From assembly GCA_947471985.1 (NCBI GenBank), contig CANIZL010000060.1:1-40827 (forward strand): 40,827 bases of DNA. The letters are read 5' to 3'. The notes beneath the pieces were generated by a model. That model did no database searches, had not been told where the DNA came from, and worked only from the letters and a program-made list of their open reading frames with translations. The DNA is from Verrucomicrobiota bacterium (GTDB lineage: Bacteria; Verrucomicrobiota; Verrucomicrobiia; Limisphaerales; UBA9464). Position numbers and translations under genes: made by a program. The first letter of the stretch is position 1, and every line of letters begins with the position of its first letter. Shown piece after piece: positions 28,178 through 35,578 of this stretch.

Positions 28178-29686
28178 ATGTCACAGGGTCTGCATCTTTC
28201 GCAGCGGTTGTCGCAACAGATGATTCTGTCGCCGCAACTGCAGCAATCGCTCGCCTTGCTGCAGGCACCGGTCCTGGAACTGAAGACCCTGGTGGAACAG
28301 GAAGTCGCCCAGAATCCCTTGCTGGAAGAGGTGCCGGAATCCGACCGGGTCCGCGAAGACACCGAATCGGGCGGGGCGGATTCCGGTGAAGCCGCCGTAA
28401 ATGCTGCCGATCCCGCGGAACCGCCCGCCGGCACCCAATACGACCCCGCCACGGAACGGGCCAGCACCGAACCGGTGGATAAGTTCGACGAGGAACTTCA
28501 GCGCCTGCTGCAATTGGATCAGGATTGGCGGGACCATTTCTCCGCCGCCGGCGCAGCCAGCCGGACCGGCGACGATGAACAGGAACGTCGGGATTTCCTG
28601 CTCAATTCCGCCACCACCACGACCTCCCTGCAGGAGCACCTGCTGGAACAGGTCCGGCTGGCCGAGTTGGAGCCCGCCGACGAACCGGTGGCCGAAATGA
28701 TCGTCGGCAACATCGACGACCACGGTTATCTGCAGAGCGGCGTCGCCGAGCTTTCCTTCGCCACCGGAGTGCCCGGCGAACAGATCGAGCGGATGCTGGC
28801 GTTGATCCAGACGTTCACCCCGTCCGGAGTCGGCGCGCGGGACTTACGCGAGTGTTTGATGCTCCAATTGGAACGGGGTCGCCGCACCGAGTCGTCGGAA
28901 TACCGCGTTCTGCGTGACCATTTCGAAGCTTTGGGCAAGCGCCGCTTTCCCGAGATCGCCCGGGCCCTGGGCATAACGCCCGCCGAAGCCCAGCAAATCG
29001 GCGCCCGCATCGCCCGCCTGAATCCCCGACCCGGCCGCGAATTCACCACCGGCAACGCCGGCTATGTCGAGGCCGAGGTCTCCGTGGCGAAGGTCGGTGA
29101 GGAATGGGTGGTGAATACTTATCGGGACAACCTGCCCCACCTCCGCATTTCCAATACCTACAAGGATTTGCTCTCCAACCCGGAAACCCCCGCGGAAACC
29201 CGCGAGTACATCCGCGAAAAAATCCGGGCCGGAAAATTCCTGATCAAGAGCCTCCATCAGCGGCAGGATACCATCACCCGCATCGCCCAAGAGATCGTCA
29301 AGCGGCAGCGGGAGTTCCTGGAGCACGGCGTCGCCCAACTCAAACCGCTCACCATGCTCCAGGTCGCCGAGGTCGTCGGCGTCCACGAAACCACCGTCAG
29401 CCGAGCCGTTTCCGGCAAGTACATGGATACGCCCCACGGCGTGATTGAACTGAAGTACTTTTTCACCTCCGGCCTCGCCACGGATTCCGGTGAAGCCATG
29501 TCCAACACGTCGGTCAAAAACGTCGTGGCCGAACTGCTGGCCGGTGAAAACAAATCCGCCCCGTTGTCCGACGAGGACCTGGTGGCGCTGCTCAAAGCCA
29601 AGGGCATTCAGATCGCCCGCCGCACCGTGGCGAAGTACCGCACGGAGTTGGGAGTTCTGCCCAGCCATCTTCGTCGCTCCTACTGA
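28178..29686 (+). CDS. rpoN: RNA polymerase sigma-54 factor
   Basis: Alternative sigma factor that recognises -24/-12 promoters and needs AAA+ activators. Region I is the Gln/Leu-rich start (LSQRLSQQMILSPQLQQSLALLQ), followed by an acidic region II, the core-binding domain, a helix-turn-helix (about residues 390-420, VAEVVGVHETTVSRAV), and the RpoN box ARRTVAKYR at about 481-489. The length of 502 is typical. No enhancer-binding activator is encoded in the window, and I found no convincing -24/-12 element. It is followed after 87 bases by the tonB operon on the same strand. Confidence 0.97.
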   Translation: MSQGLHLSQRLSQQMILSPQLQQSLALLQAPVLELKTLVEQEVAQNPLLEEVPESDRVREDTESGGADSGEAAVNAADPAEPPAGTQYDPATERASTEPVDKFDEELQRLLQLDQDWRDHFSAAGAASRTGDDEQERRDFLLNSATTTTSLQEHLLEQVRLAELEPADEPVAEMIVGNIDDHGYLQSGVAELSFATGVPGEQIERMLALIQTFTPSGVGARDLRECLMLQLERGRRTESSEYRVLRDHFEALGKRRFPEIARALGITPAEAQQIGARIARLNPRPGREFTTGNAGYVEAEVSVAKVGEEWVVNTYRDNLPHLRISNTYKDLLSNPETPAETREYIREKIRAGKFLIKSLHQRQDTITRIAQEIVKRQREFLEHGVAQLKPLTMLQVAEVVGVHETTVSRAVSGKYMDTPHGVIELKYFFTSGLATDSGEAMSNTSVKNVVAELLAGENKSAPLSDEDLVALLKAKGIQIARRTVAKYRTELGVLPSHLRRSY

Positions 29687-29725
29687 ACGGCTTTTCGACG
29701 GTCCCGGGCGCGGGGTTATTGGTCC

Positions 29726-29753
29726 TTGCCGAAGGGTGGGGTCGAGATAGTTT
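29726..29753 (+). promoter_or_regulatory. Possible promoter for the tonB-exbB-exbD operon
   Basis: TTGCCG (29726-29731) and TAGTTT (29748-29753) are 16 bases apart, 20 bases before the ATG at 29774. The layout is like the candidate ahead of rpoN, but the match is weak. Confidence 0.25.
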
Positions 29754-29773
29754 GCCTCGGCGTTTTTTGTGAC

Positions 29774-30583
29774 ATGAGTTTAACCTTGGAGACTCCATCC
29801 GCCCCCACAAACCGGGGAACGCCCACCTACCAACTCACCTCGGAATTTCTCCAAGCCTCCCTGCCCCGCTTTCAGTCCAACCCCGGTCTCTTCATGACCT
29901 GGTTGAACACATGGTGCGCGATCTACCTGGTGGTGGGCATTCTGGGCACCAGAAACCCCCACTTATTCGTGGTTCATTCCACCCCGGTTGAGGAGATGCC
30001 GCTGATTCAGGAAATCCGGACGGAACCCGAACCACCGGCCCCAGCGAAGGCCGCCACCCGCTCCGAGCCGGAGGAGTCCGCTTCTGACGCACCCGTGGAT
30101 TCCTTGCCCGTGGTCGTCCCCGTTCCCGTCATGGACATCCGGGACGTCACGTTTGCCCGCGGCGTGGTCGGTCTCGTGACCGCCGACATCCGGAAACTCG
30201 GCACCTTCGACCGGGCAACACCCAATATCGGCGTGCCGGGTATCGTTGCGAAACCAGGCAATCCCACCGCCCCGCCCACCGCCCAGAAAAGCACCGGCGG
30301 TGGCACAGCCACCGGCACGGGCGCCGGGCGCCGACGGCTCGGGCCGGACGATGTCGATTACGGTCCTCCCGTTCCCAAACCCCTGGCCAGCAAGTACGGC
30401 CGCGTCGAAATCGATCCCAACGTCAAAATCTGGGTGACCTTCGGCGAAGACGGTGCGGTGACGGATGTCCGTATTGATCCACCTTTTTCCCACGCCGGTT
30501 ACGAGCGGGAGGTCCGCGCGCATATCCGGAAACATTGGCGTTCCCGGGTGGGCGCCAACAGTGGCTGGTCCCCGGTCAATTAG
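29774..30583 (+). CDS. tonB: TonB-family energy transducer
   Basis: Carries proton-motive energy from the ExbB-ExbD motor to outer-membrane transporters. It has a cytoplasmic head of about 40 residues, one membrane anchor (about 38-57), a Pro/Glu-rich spacer (EIRTEPEPPAPAK), a Gly/Thr-rich stretch, and a C-terminal TonB-like domain (about 205-269, with VEIDPNVKIWVTFGEDGAVTDVRI). The conserved YP motif is missing, and AGYEREVRAHIRKHWR stands in for the usual helix. The ATG at 29774 lies just downstream of the candidate promoter. First gene of the cluster; exbB follows after 30 bases. Confidence 0.82.
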   Translation: MSLTLETPSAPTNRGTPTYQLTSEFLQASLPRFQSNPGLFMTWLNTWCAIYLVVGILGTRNPHLFVVHSTPVEEMPLIQEIRTEPEPPAPAKAATRSEPEESASDAPVDSLPVVVPVPVMDIRDVTFARGVVGLVTADIRKLGTFDRATPNIGVPGIVAKPGNPTAPPTAQKSTGGGTATGTGAGRRRLGPDDVDYGPPVPKPLASKYGRVEIDPNVKIWVTFGEDGAVTDVRIDPPFSHAGYEREVRAHIRKHWRSRVGANSGWSPVN

Positions 30584-30613
30584 CCACGCCCCCCCACGCC
30601 CCATTCCCCCTCC

Positions 30614-31285
30614 ATGAATCCAGTCCTAGCCAACGCCGCCTACGATTATTTCAAGCACGGCGGTCTCATCATGTGGCCGATCACCGCGGCCGCTCTGATC
30701 CTGGTAGCCGTCATTGTGGAGCGCTGCGTCTTCTGGCTGCTGCTCAGTCGCCGCCGGCAACCCGAGGTCCTGGAGAAGGTCCTGGCCGCCATGGAAAACC
30801 AGGATTTCCGGGCCGCGGTAAACCACGCCAAGGGTTGCGACGATCCGATCGTACGCATGATGTACCATGGGCTGACCCATGTGCACGGCTCGCTGCAGGG
30901 CGCTTTGCAGGTGGCCGCCGGCAGTGAAATCAAGCGGGCCGGCCGCTTCATGGTGCTCATCGATACCTGCATCACCCTGGCGCCCTTGCTGGGTTTGTTG
31001 GGCACCGTCACCGGGATTATGAAATCCTTCAAGGAGGTCACGGGCGACCTCGGCGTTCAGGCCGTCTCCGCCGGCATCGGTGAGGCCTTGATCGCCACCG
31101 CCGCAGGCTTGTCCATCGCCATCGCTGGTGTGTTTTTTCTGAACTGGTTCAACGAATTGATCGAGGGCCTCAAGTTCAATCTGGAAACGGCCGCCACCAA
31201 TGTCGATGTCATGGTCACCAAGGCCAAACAGGAGGGCTTCGATACCCTGACCTTCCGACGCGAAAACGCGGCCGTGCTGCGGTGA
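30614..31285 (+). CDS. exbB: MotA/TolQ/ExbB-type proton channel subunit
   Basis: Forms the pentameric inner-membrane motor with ExbD. Three membrane segments are visible: near the N-terminus (about 18-38), and two in the conserved C-terminal core (about 115-140 and 155-180). The core has LIDTCITLAPLLGLLGTVTGIM and the ALIATAAGLSIAIAGV segment typical of ExbB/TolQ. The length of 223 is normal. It lies between tonB and two exbD genes. A TolQ role cannot be ruled out by sequence alone, but the tonB neighbour favours ExbB. Confidence 0.92.
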   Translation: MNPVLANAAYDYFKHGGLIMWPITAAALILVAVIVERCVFWLLLSRRRQPEVLEKVLAAMENQDFRAAVNHAKGCDDPIVRMMYHGLTHVHGSLQGALQVAAGSEIKRAGRFMVLIDTCITLAPLLGLLGTVTGIMKSFKEVTGDLGVQAVSAGIGEALIATAAGLSIAIAGVFFLNWFNELIEGLKFNLETAATNVDVMVTKAKQEGFDTLTFRRENAAVLR

Positions 31286-31341
31286 ACCGCGCCGCCGCCA
31301 TGCATCTCTCCGCGACGTCCCATTCGGCCATCTCCTGACGC

Positions 31342-31809
31342 ATGCATCTGGGCAGCGGCCATACGCGGCGAAAGGCCCGCATCGAGATCGTGCCCCTAAT
31401 CGACGTCATGTTCTTTCTGCTGGCCTCATTCATGATGGTCTCGTTGTCGATGCAGAAATCCCAGACCGTGAAGGTCAATCTGCCCCACGCGGTGACCGCG
31501 CTGGCGGATTTCAAGGCCGACGTACTGAACATCGGCATCGCCCGCAATGGCGTGGCCTACCTCGGAACCAATGCGGTGGATCCCGGCCAGCTCGACGAAT
31601 TGCTGAAGCGGAATTGGAATCGGAACAGCACCAACGCCCCGGTCTTCATCACCGCCGACGCCCAAGCCCGGCACGGCGACGTCACCGCCGTTCTACGCCG
31701 CGTACGCCAGGCGGGCTTCCAGAAAGTCTCCTTCATTGCCACCGGCGATGGCCATCCCGTCGGACCCGATCTCCCGGCGGCGAATCCGAAGAAGTCGGTG
31801 GCCCCATGA
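31342..31809 (+). CDS. exbD: ExbD/TolR-family protein, first copy
   Basis: The ExbD subunit has a short cytoplasmic head, one transmembrane helix with the proton-carrying aspartate (IEIVPLIDVMFFLLASFMM), and a periplasmic domain. The periplasmic part here (about 45-155) ends FIATGDGHPVGPD. It starts 56 bases after exbB. Its stop overlaps the start of the second exbD (ATGA at 31806-31809). Confidence 0.92.
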   Translation: MHLGSGHTRRKARIEIVPLIDVMFFLLASFMMVSLSMQKSQTVKVNLPHAVTALADFKADVLNIGIARNGVAYLGTNAVDPGQLDELLKRNWNRNSTNAPVFITADAQARHGDVTAVLRRVRQAGFQKVSFIATGDGHPVGPDLPAANPKKSVAP

Positions 31810-32231
31810 AGATTGGTTCTCCCATCGCCCGTCGTAAGGCCCGCATCGAGATCGTGCCGCTGATCGATGTGATGTTCTTTCTGCTGGCCTCGTTCATGAT
31901 GGTCTCGCTGGCCATGCAGCGCCTGCGCACGGTGAAGATGAGTCTCCCCAGCGCGGTCGCGGCGCGGCAACTGCAAAACCAGGCCCGCCCCCTCGAAATC
32001 AGCGTGGACGCCCAGGGGAAGATTGAGATCGACAAGGTCCCGCGGGACTTGAGCCAACTTTACGATTTGGTGCGCGAGCGGACGACCCCCAATCCGGGGC
32101 TCCAGATTTTTATCACGGCCAACCCCAACAACACCCACGGCCGCGTGATCCGCATCCTCGACGTCGTAAAATCGGCGGGGGGCAGCCAGGTCTCCTTTGC
32201 CCTGGATAATGAAAACAAGGATTCTCGTTGA
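31806..32231 (+). CDS. exbD: ExbD/TolR-family protein, second copy
   Basis: A tandem partner of the previous gene with a nearly identical head and membrane segment (ARRKARIEIVPLIDVMFF), but a different periplasmic part. This fits a duplication in which the two copies could form a heterodimer in the motor. The ATG at 31806 overlaps the first copy's TGA. The frame is open further upstream, but that part lies inside the first copy. Its TGA overlaps the next gene's ATG (TGATG at 32229-32233). Confidence 0.92.
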   Translation: MKIGSPIARRKARIEIVPLIDVMFFLLASFMMVSLAMQRLRTVKMSLPSAVAARQLQNQARPLEISVDAQGKIEIDKVPRDLSQLYDLVRERTTPNPGLQIFITANPNNTHGRVIRILDVVKSAGGSQVSFALDNENKDSR

Positions 32232-33490
32232 TGATCGTCCGGATATGTCCGCTGTCGCCGCTCCAACTCTGGTCGCTGAGTGCCCTCGTCTGGCTCCACG
32301 CCACCGCGGGACTCCAGGCCGCCGATTGGCCACAGTTTCTGGGACCGGACCGTAACGGAGTCAGCGGCGAAACCATCCGCCCCACCCTTCCCGCGGACGG
32401 TCCGCCAATTCGGTGGTCCATGAAACTCGGCACCGGTTGGAGCGGCCCCGTCGTGGCCGGCGGTCGGCTGCTCATCCACCACCGGCTCGGGAACGAAGAG
32501 GTCCTCGAGTCCCTGGACGCCCGCACCGGGAAGCCGCAGTGGAAGAGCGTGCAAAAGACCGGTTACGTGGACGATTTCGGCTTCGACAACGGGCCCCGGG
32601 GAACCCCCTGCATCTCCGGCGACCGAGCGTTTACCTTCGGCGCGGAAGGCCGGCTGAGTGCCGTGGCGCTCGCAGATGGTTGGACCGTGTGGTCGCGTCC
32701 GCTGGGCGAAGAATTGCACGGCAACAAGGGGTTTTTCGGGTTCGCCTGTTCCCCGTTGGTGGTGTCGAATCGAGTCATCGTGCAATTGGGCGGGACCGAT
32801 GGAGCCGGCGTGGTCGCGCTGGACGCCGAGGATGGCCGCCTCGCTTGGAAGGCGACGGCGGACGAAGCGGGCTATGCCGCCCCCGTCACTCAAAACCTGA
32901 ACGGCCGCACCCGTATCATTGTTTTCAATCGCGAAGGGTTGGTCGTGCTGGAGCCTGCCACCGGGGCCGTTCTAATGCGCCACCCCTGGCGCTCCCGCAC
33001 CCAGGCATCCGTCAACGCCGCCACGCCCCTCGTCGCGGGTGACGCGGTGCTGTTATCTTCGAGCTACGACACCGGAGCGACGTTCTTAAATCTGGCCGGC
33101 ACCGAACCGAAGACGCTTTGGTCGGGCGACGAAGCCATCTCCTCCCATTACGCTTCACTGGTGCCGGGCGACGGCGTGGTGTTTGGCTATCACGGACGGG
33201 CGGAAAGCCGCCCGGTATTTCGGTGCGTGGATCTGGCGACGGGAAAGGTGCGGTGGACCGAAGCCGGCTCCGGCGGCGGCAGCGTCCTGCGCGCCGGCAA
33301 CACGCTAATTTTGCTGCGGGACACGGGTGAACTCCAACTGGCGACAGCCAGCGCCGACGCCTTCAAGCCCGGTGATCGATACCAAATCCTGGGCTCCCAA
33401 ACCCGCGCCGTCCCGGCCCTCTCCGGCGGCATCTTTTACGCCCGCGACCGTGCGAAATTGGTAGCCGTCTCCCTGGCCGACGGGCCTTAA
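32231..33490 (+). CDS. Secreted PQQ-like beta-propeller protein
   Basis: A periplasmic or exported eight-bladed propeller of the PQQ-repeat type, as in BamB and quinoprotein dehydrogenases. A signal peptide (about 1-30, ending GLQAAD) precedes the WPQFLGPDRNGVSGE motif that opens many Planctomycetes and Verrucomicrobia proteins of this kind. Repeats of the form VVALDAEDGRLAWKA and CVDLATGKVRWTE mark the blades. No active-site residues for a quinoprotein oxidase are evident, so it is more likely a scaffold or binding protein. Its start overlaps the second exbD stop, which places it in the TonB motor operon. Confidence 0.87.
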   Translation: MIVRICPLSPLQLWSLSALVWLHATAGLQAADWPQFLGPDRNGVSGETIRPTLPADGPPIRWSMKLGTGWSGPVVAGGRLLIHHRLGNEEVLESLDARTGKPQWKSVQKTGYVDDFGFDNGPRGTPCISGDRAFTFGAEGRLSAVALADGWTVWSRPLGEELHGNKGFFGFACSPLVVSNRVIVQLGGTDGAGVVALDAEDGRLAWKATADEAGYAAPVTQNLNGRTRIIVFNREGLVVLEPATGAVLMRHPWRSRTQASVNAATPLVAGDAVLLSSSYDTGATFLNLAGTEPKTLWSGDEAISSHYASLVPGDGVVFGYHGRAESRPVFRCVDLATGKVRWTEAGSGGGSVLRAGNTLILLRDTGELQLATASADAFKPGDRYQILGSQTRAVPALSGGIFYARDRAKLVAVSLADGP

Positions 33491-33512
33491 GACCGCCGCG
33501 CCGCACCCCGCA

Positions 33513-33600
33513 GGGATTGAATCTAACAGCCCGGGGTTGCGCCCATGCGCTACCCCGGGTCATCACGCAAAAATCCACACAACCCCATCGGGATTGCATC
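33513..33600. repeat. Palindromic repeat unit A, copy 1
   Basis: An 88-base unit with an 8-bp stem CCCGGGGT/ACCCCGGG (33530-33537 and 33552-33559). It ends with a CCCCATCGGGATTGCATC element. It matches copy 2 (33844-33931) at about five positions in six by eye, with no gaps. Confidence 0.85.
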
Positions 33601-33693
33601 TCGGCCGCCCCGAACTCCGAACCTGCCCCCACCCCCGTCACCAACGGCAACGGGATTCCATCAACCATCCGCCTCCTTCCCCAGCCCAACGGG

Positions 33694-33786
33694 GCGGCAT
33701 TACTTAGCCCAGGGCAATGCGCCTTGGGTTTCCACCCCCACAGGTCCAAGCCCTGCAGGGGCGAAGCAATGAACCAGGCACGCCTT
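33694..33786. repeat. Repeat unit B, copy 1
   Basis: Shares the order GC-GGCAT, TTAGCCC, a CCTGCA core, CAATGAACC and GGCACGCCT with the second copy (33991-34086). Identity is lower than for unit A and is scattered, so this is an older duplication. Confidence 0.6.
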
Positions 33787-33843
33787 CCACCGCCGTGCCG
33801 AACCGTGAACCTGCCCCCATTTCGCGGCCGACCCAATCCCAAC

Positions 33844-33931
33844 GGGATTGAATCTGCCAGCCCGGGGTTGCGGATGCGCGCTACCCCGGGTCATCATGCA
33901 AAAGTTCCCCCAACCCCAACGGGGTTGCATC
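33844..33931. repeat. Palindromic repeat unit A, copy 2
   Basis: Same architecture as copy 1: the CCCGGGGT/ACCCCGGG stem at 33861-33868 and 33883-33890, and the CCCCAACGGGGTTGCATC tail. Copies 1 and 2 start 331 bases apart, so with unit B the region reads as a partly decayed tandem of a composite element of about 300-330 bases. Confidence 0.85.
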
Positions 33932-33990
33932 AAATACCCGAAGCAACGCGAACCAGCGTCACCTTCAATCGGCCACTCCATCCGAGCCCC

Positions 33991-34086
33991 GCCGGCATCA
34001 TTTCTTAGCCCCGACCGATTCGTCCTGGGGCCCCATCGCCTCCACCCACCCCTGCATCCGCAAGCCAATGAACCTGGCACGCCTAC
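33991..34086. repeat. Repeat unit B, copy 2
   Basis: Second, more diverged copy of the 33694-33786 element, ending GCAAGCCAATGAACCTGGCA. It lies 297 bases after the first copy. Confidence 0.6.
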
Positions 34087-34454
34087 CGGACGTGTTCCTA
34101 TTCGGCCAGATCCGCTGGTGGTTCTTCGGCACCCTCACGTTCCAATCCGAACGTCGGTAACCGTCCGGCGGATCCGTCAGTGCAGGACGGACGGTTACGA
34201 TTCTCCAGCAATCGAAAGACCAGCCGCGTCCCGCGTGCTGATGACCATTACGGCACGCTACGTCGGCCCCACCTCGGTCATGCCTGACGGTGAAGAAGCC
34301 CTCCTTGCCAATTTACCCATCATCACTGACTTTGCCGTAGTAAGCACTTGGGGGTATTACTTAACGAAAATCATACACCTGTAAAACTGCCAACTCAGAG
34401 GATGAATCCGGAAGGTTCGCCGGTTGGAAAAGCAGCGGGTAAGGCAGCACAAAT

Positions 34455-34856
34455 ATGAAACACACAGACCCGCTTTGCGATGTATCGCTCTACCTGCGTG
34501 GTGATTCGTTAGATCCGCAGGTGATTTCTGCGGCCCTGGGAGTACCCGCAACACTGGGTCAGAAGTTGGGCGACTCGCTTTCTTCAAAAAGTAACGCACG
34601 CGCGCGCAACGGCGCTTGGGTGTTAAAAGCCCAGTCAAATTCGATTCACCTACGGGATCATCTCGATGAGATGTTTGGTTTATTGAAACAATTTAATCGT
34701 TCGTTGCGCACCCTTGAGGGGGTCGAATACGCCTTCCTCGATGTGTTTATGGCGACAGAAGACGAGTCTGGGCAAACAATGGCAATTTGCTTGAATGAGG
34801 AGAGAGTCCTTGAACTGGCAAGATTGGGCTTGGCACTCGAAGTGACTCTCTCCTAG
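34455..34856 (+). CDS. DUF4279-domain protein (possible immunity-type protein)
   Basis: 133 residues resembling DUF4279: a first strand CDVSLYLRGDSLDP, then a Leu-rich helix with LGVPAT, a G-x-W strand (NGAWVL), a middle helix of the LRDHLDEMFGLL type, and a final LNEERVLELARLGLALEVTL block. Proteins of this family are often found among predicted immunity proteins of polymorphic toxin systems, but that role is not demonstrated here and no toxin gene is next to it. Base composition is lower than in the rest of the window (29 of 60 bases are G or C in 34681-34740), suggesting acquisition. The spacing to the TPR gene is 60 bases, same strand. Confidence 0.7.
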   Translation: MKHTDPLCDVSLYLRGDSLDPQVISAALGVPATLGQKLGDSLSSKSNARARNGAWVLKAQSNSIHLRDHLDEMFGLLKQFNRSLRTLEGVEYAFLDVFMATEDESGQTMAICLNEERVLELARLGLALEVTLS

Positions 34857-34916
34857 CGTGTTCGCCGGAAGTATTCCAACGCCAACCTCGTCGCAAAGCC
34901 GCCCACTGCCGACCGC

Positions 34917-35390
34917 ATGACGTTGACGGAAATCTATAAGTTGCAAGAACGCGGTAAGCCTCGCGAGGCAATTATTGCCGCCCGGGGGCGCCTGTCGGAA
35001 ACGACTGTCGGCTCCAGATTTTGGGAAGCCCTCATGCATATAATCGGCGATTGTCTGATTGACCTTACTGATATCGAGGAAGCGATTCTGGTGTATACAG
35101 AGCTGATCGTGGCTCTTCCAGATGGTTCAGTGGCATGGTCAAATCGGGGTTATTGCCTGAGACAACTGGGGCAGCTCGAGAAGGCGCTTATGGATTACGA
35201 CACGGCAATTAAAAAGAAGGAATCCAACGCGGCCGATAGCTGTGATGGCATATTGTTGTGCAAGGCGGCTGAGTTGGCTCACGCACTGGGTGATGAAGAT
35301 AGAGCATTCTCGTACCTGAGCACGGCGATCCGGGATTTTCCTGATGGCAAACACGAAAAAAGGCTGTTGGCGAAATGGTTACCGGGGTAA
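34917..35390 (+). CDS. Small TPR-repeat protein
   Basis: 157 residues made mostly of tetratricopeptide helices: EEAILVYTELIVALPDGSVAWSNRGYCL and LGQLEKALMDYDTAI are the clearest repeats. It has no signal peptide and no catalytic domain, so it is probably a protein-protein adaptor. It shares the lower GC and the strand of the DUF4279 gene and probably forms a unit with it. What it binds is unknown. Confidence 0.7.
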   Translation: MTLTEIYKLQERGKPREAIIAARGRLSETTVGSRFWEALMHIIGDCLIDLTDIEEAILVYTELIVALPDGSVAWSNRGYCLRQLGQLEKALMDYDTAIKKKESNAADSCDGILLCKAAELAHALGDEDRAFSYLSTAIRDFPDGKHEKRLLAKWLPG

Positions 35391-35578
35391 ATTGGGAGCG
35401 CGAGCGAGCCCAATTGTTAAAAGCCTCGGTTCACTTTGGCCTTCAGTTGCAGCGGGAGGCTGAAGCAATCCCAAGCGGCAGTCTCAGGAAGCGGGTCTTC
35501 GCAATAAAGTGCCGATTTGTGCAAGCCCCCCCCAACGGCTCAATGGAACTCCGGCCTGCTTGGGATTCCAGCGCATCC

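Larger units (their letters stand above)
33491..34454. other. Long non-coding stretch dominated by duplicated palindromic repeats
   Basis: 964 bases without a convincing gene. The frames open here read through GC-rich repeats and have no family-like protein. Two related repeat units fill 33513-34086 (listed separately). A 10-bp perfect stem (GTAACCGTCC/GGACGGTTAC, 22-base loop) lies at 34157-34198 and has no T-tract. From about 34200 to 34454 the base composition falls towards that of the downstream patch, and the promoter for the DUF4279 gene probably lies there. Confidence 0.75.

Noticed and set aside
29687-29773. Search for a sigma-54 (-24/-12) promoter between rpoN and tonB
   Set aside because: No TGGCAC-N5-TTGCA-like element found.
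33517-34008. Open frame across the repeat cluster
   Set aside because: Codes through palindromic repeats with repeated peptide fragments; no sign of selection for protein.
33491-34454. CRISPR array considered for the repeat cluster
   Set aside because: The repeats are long, diverged, palindromic and only two copies each, without regular short spacers or cas genes.
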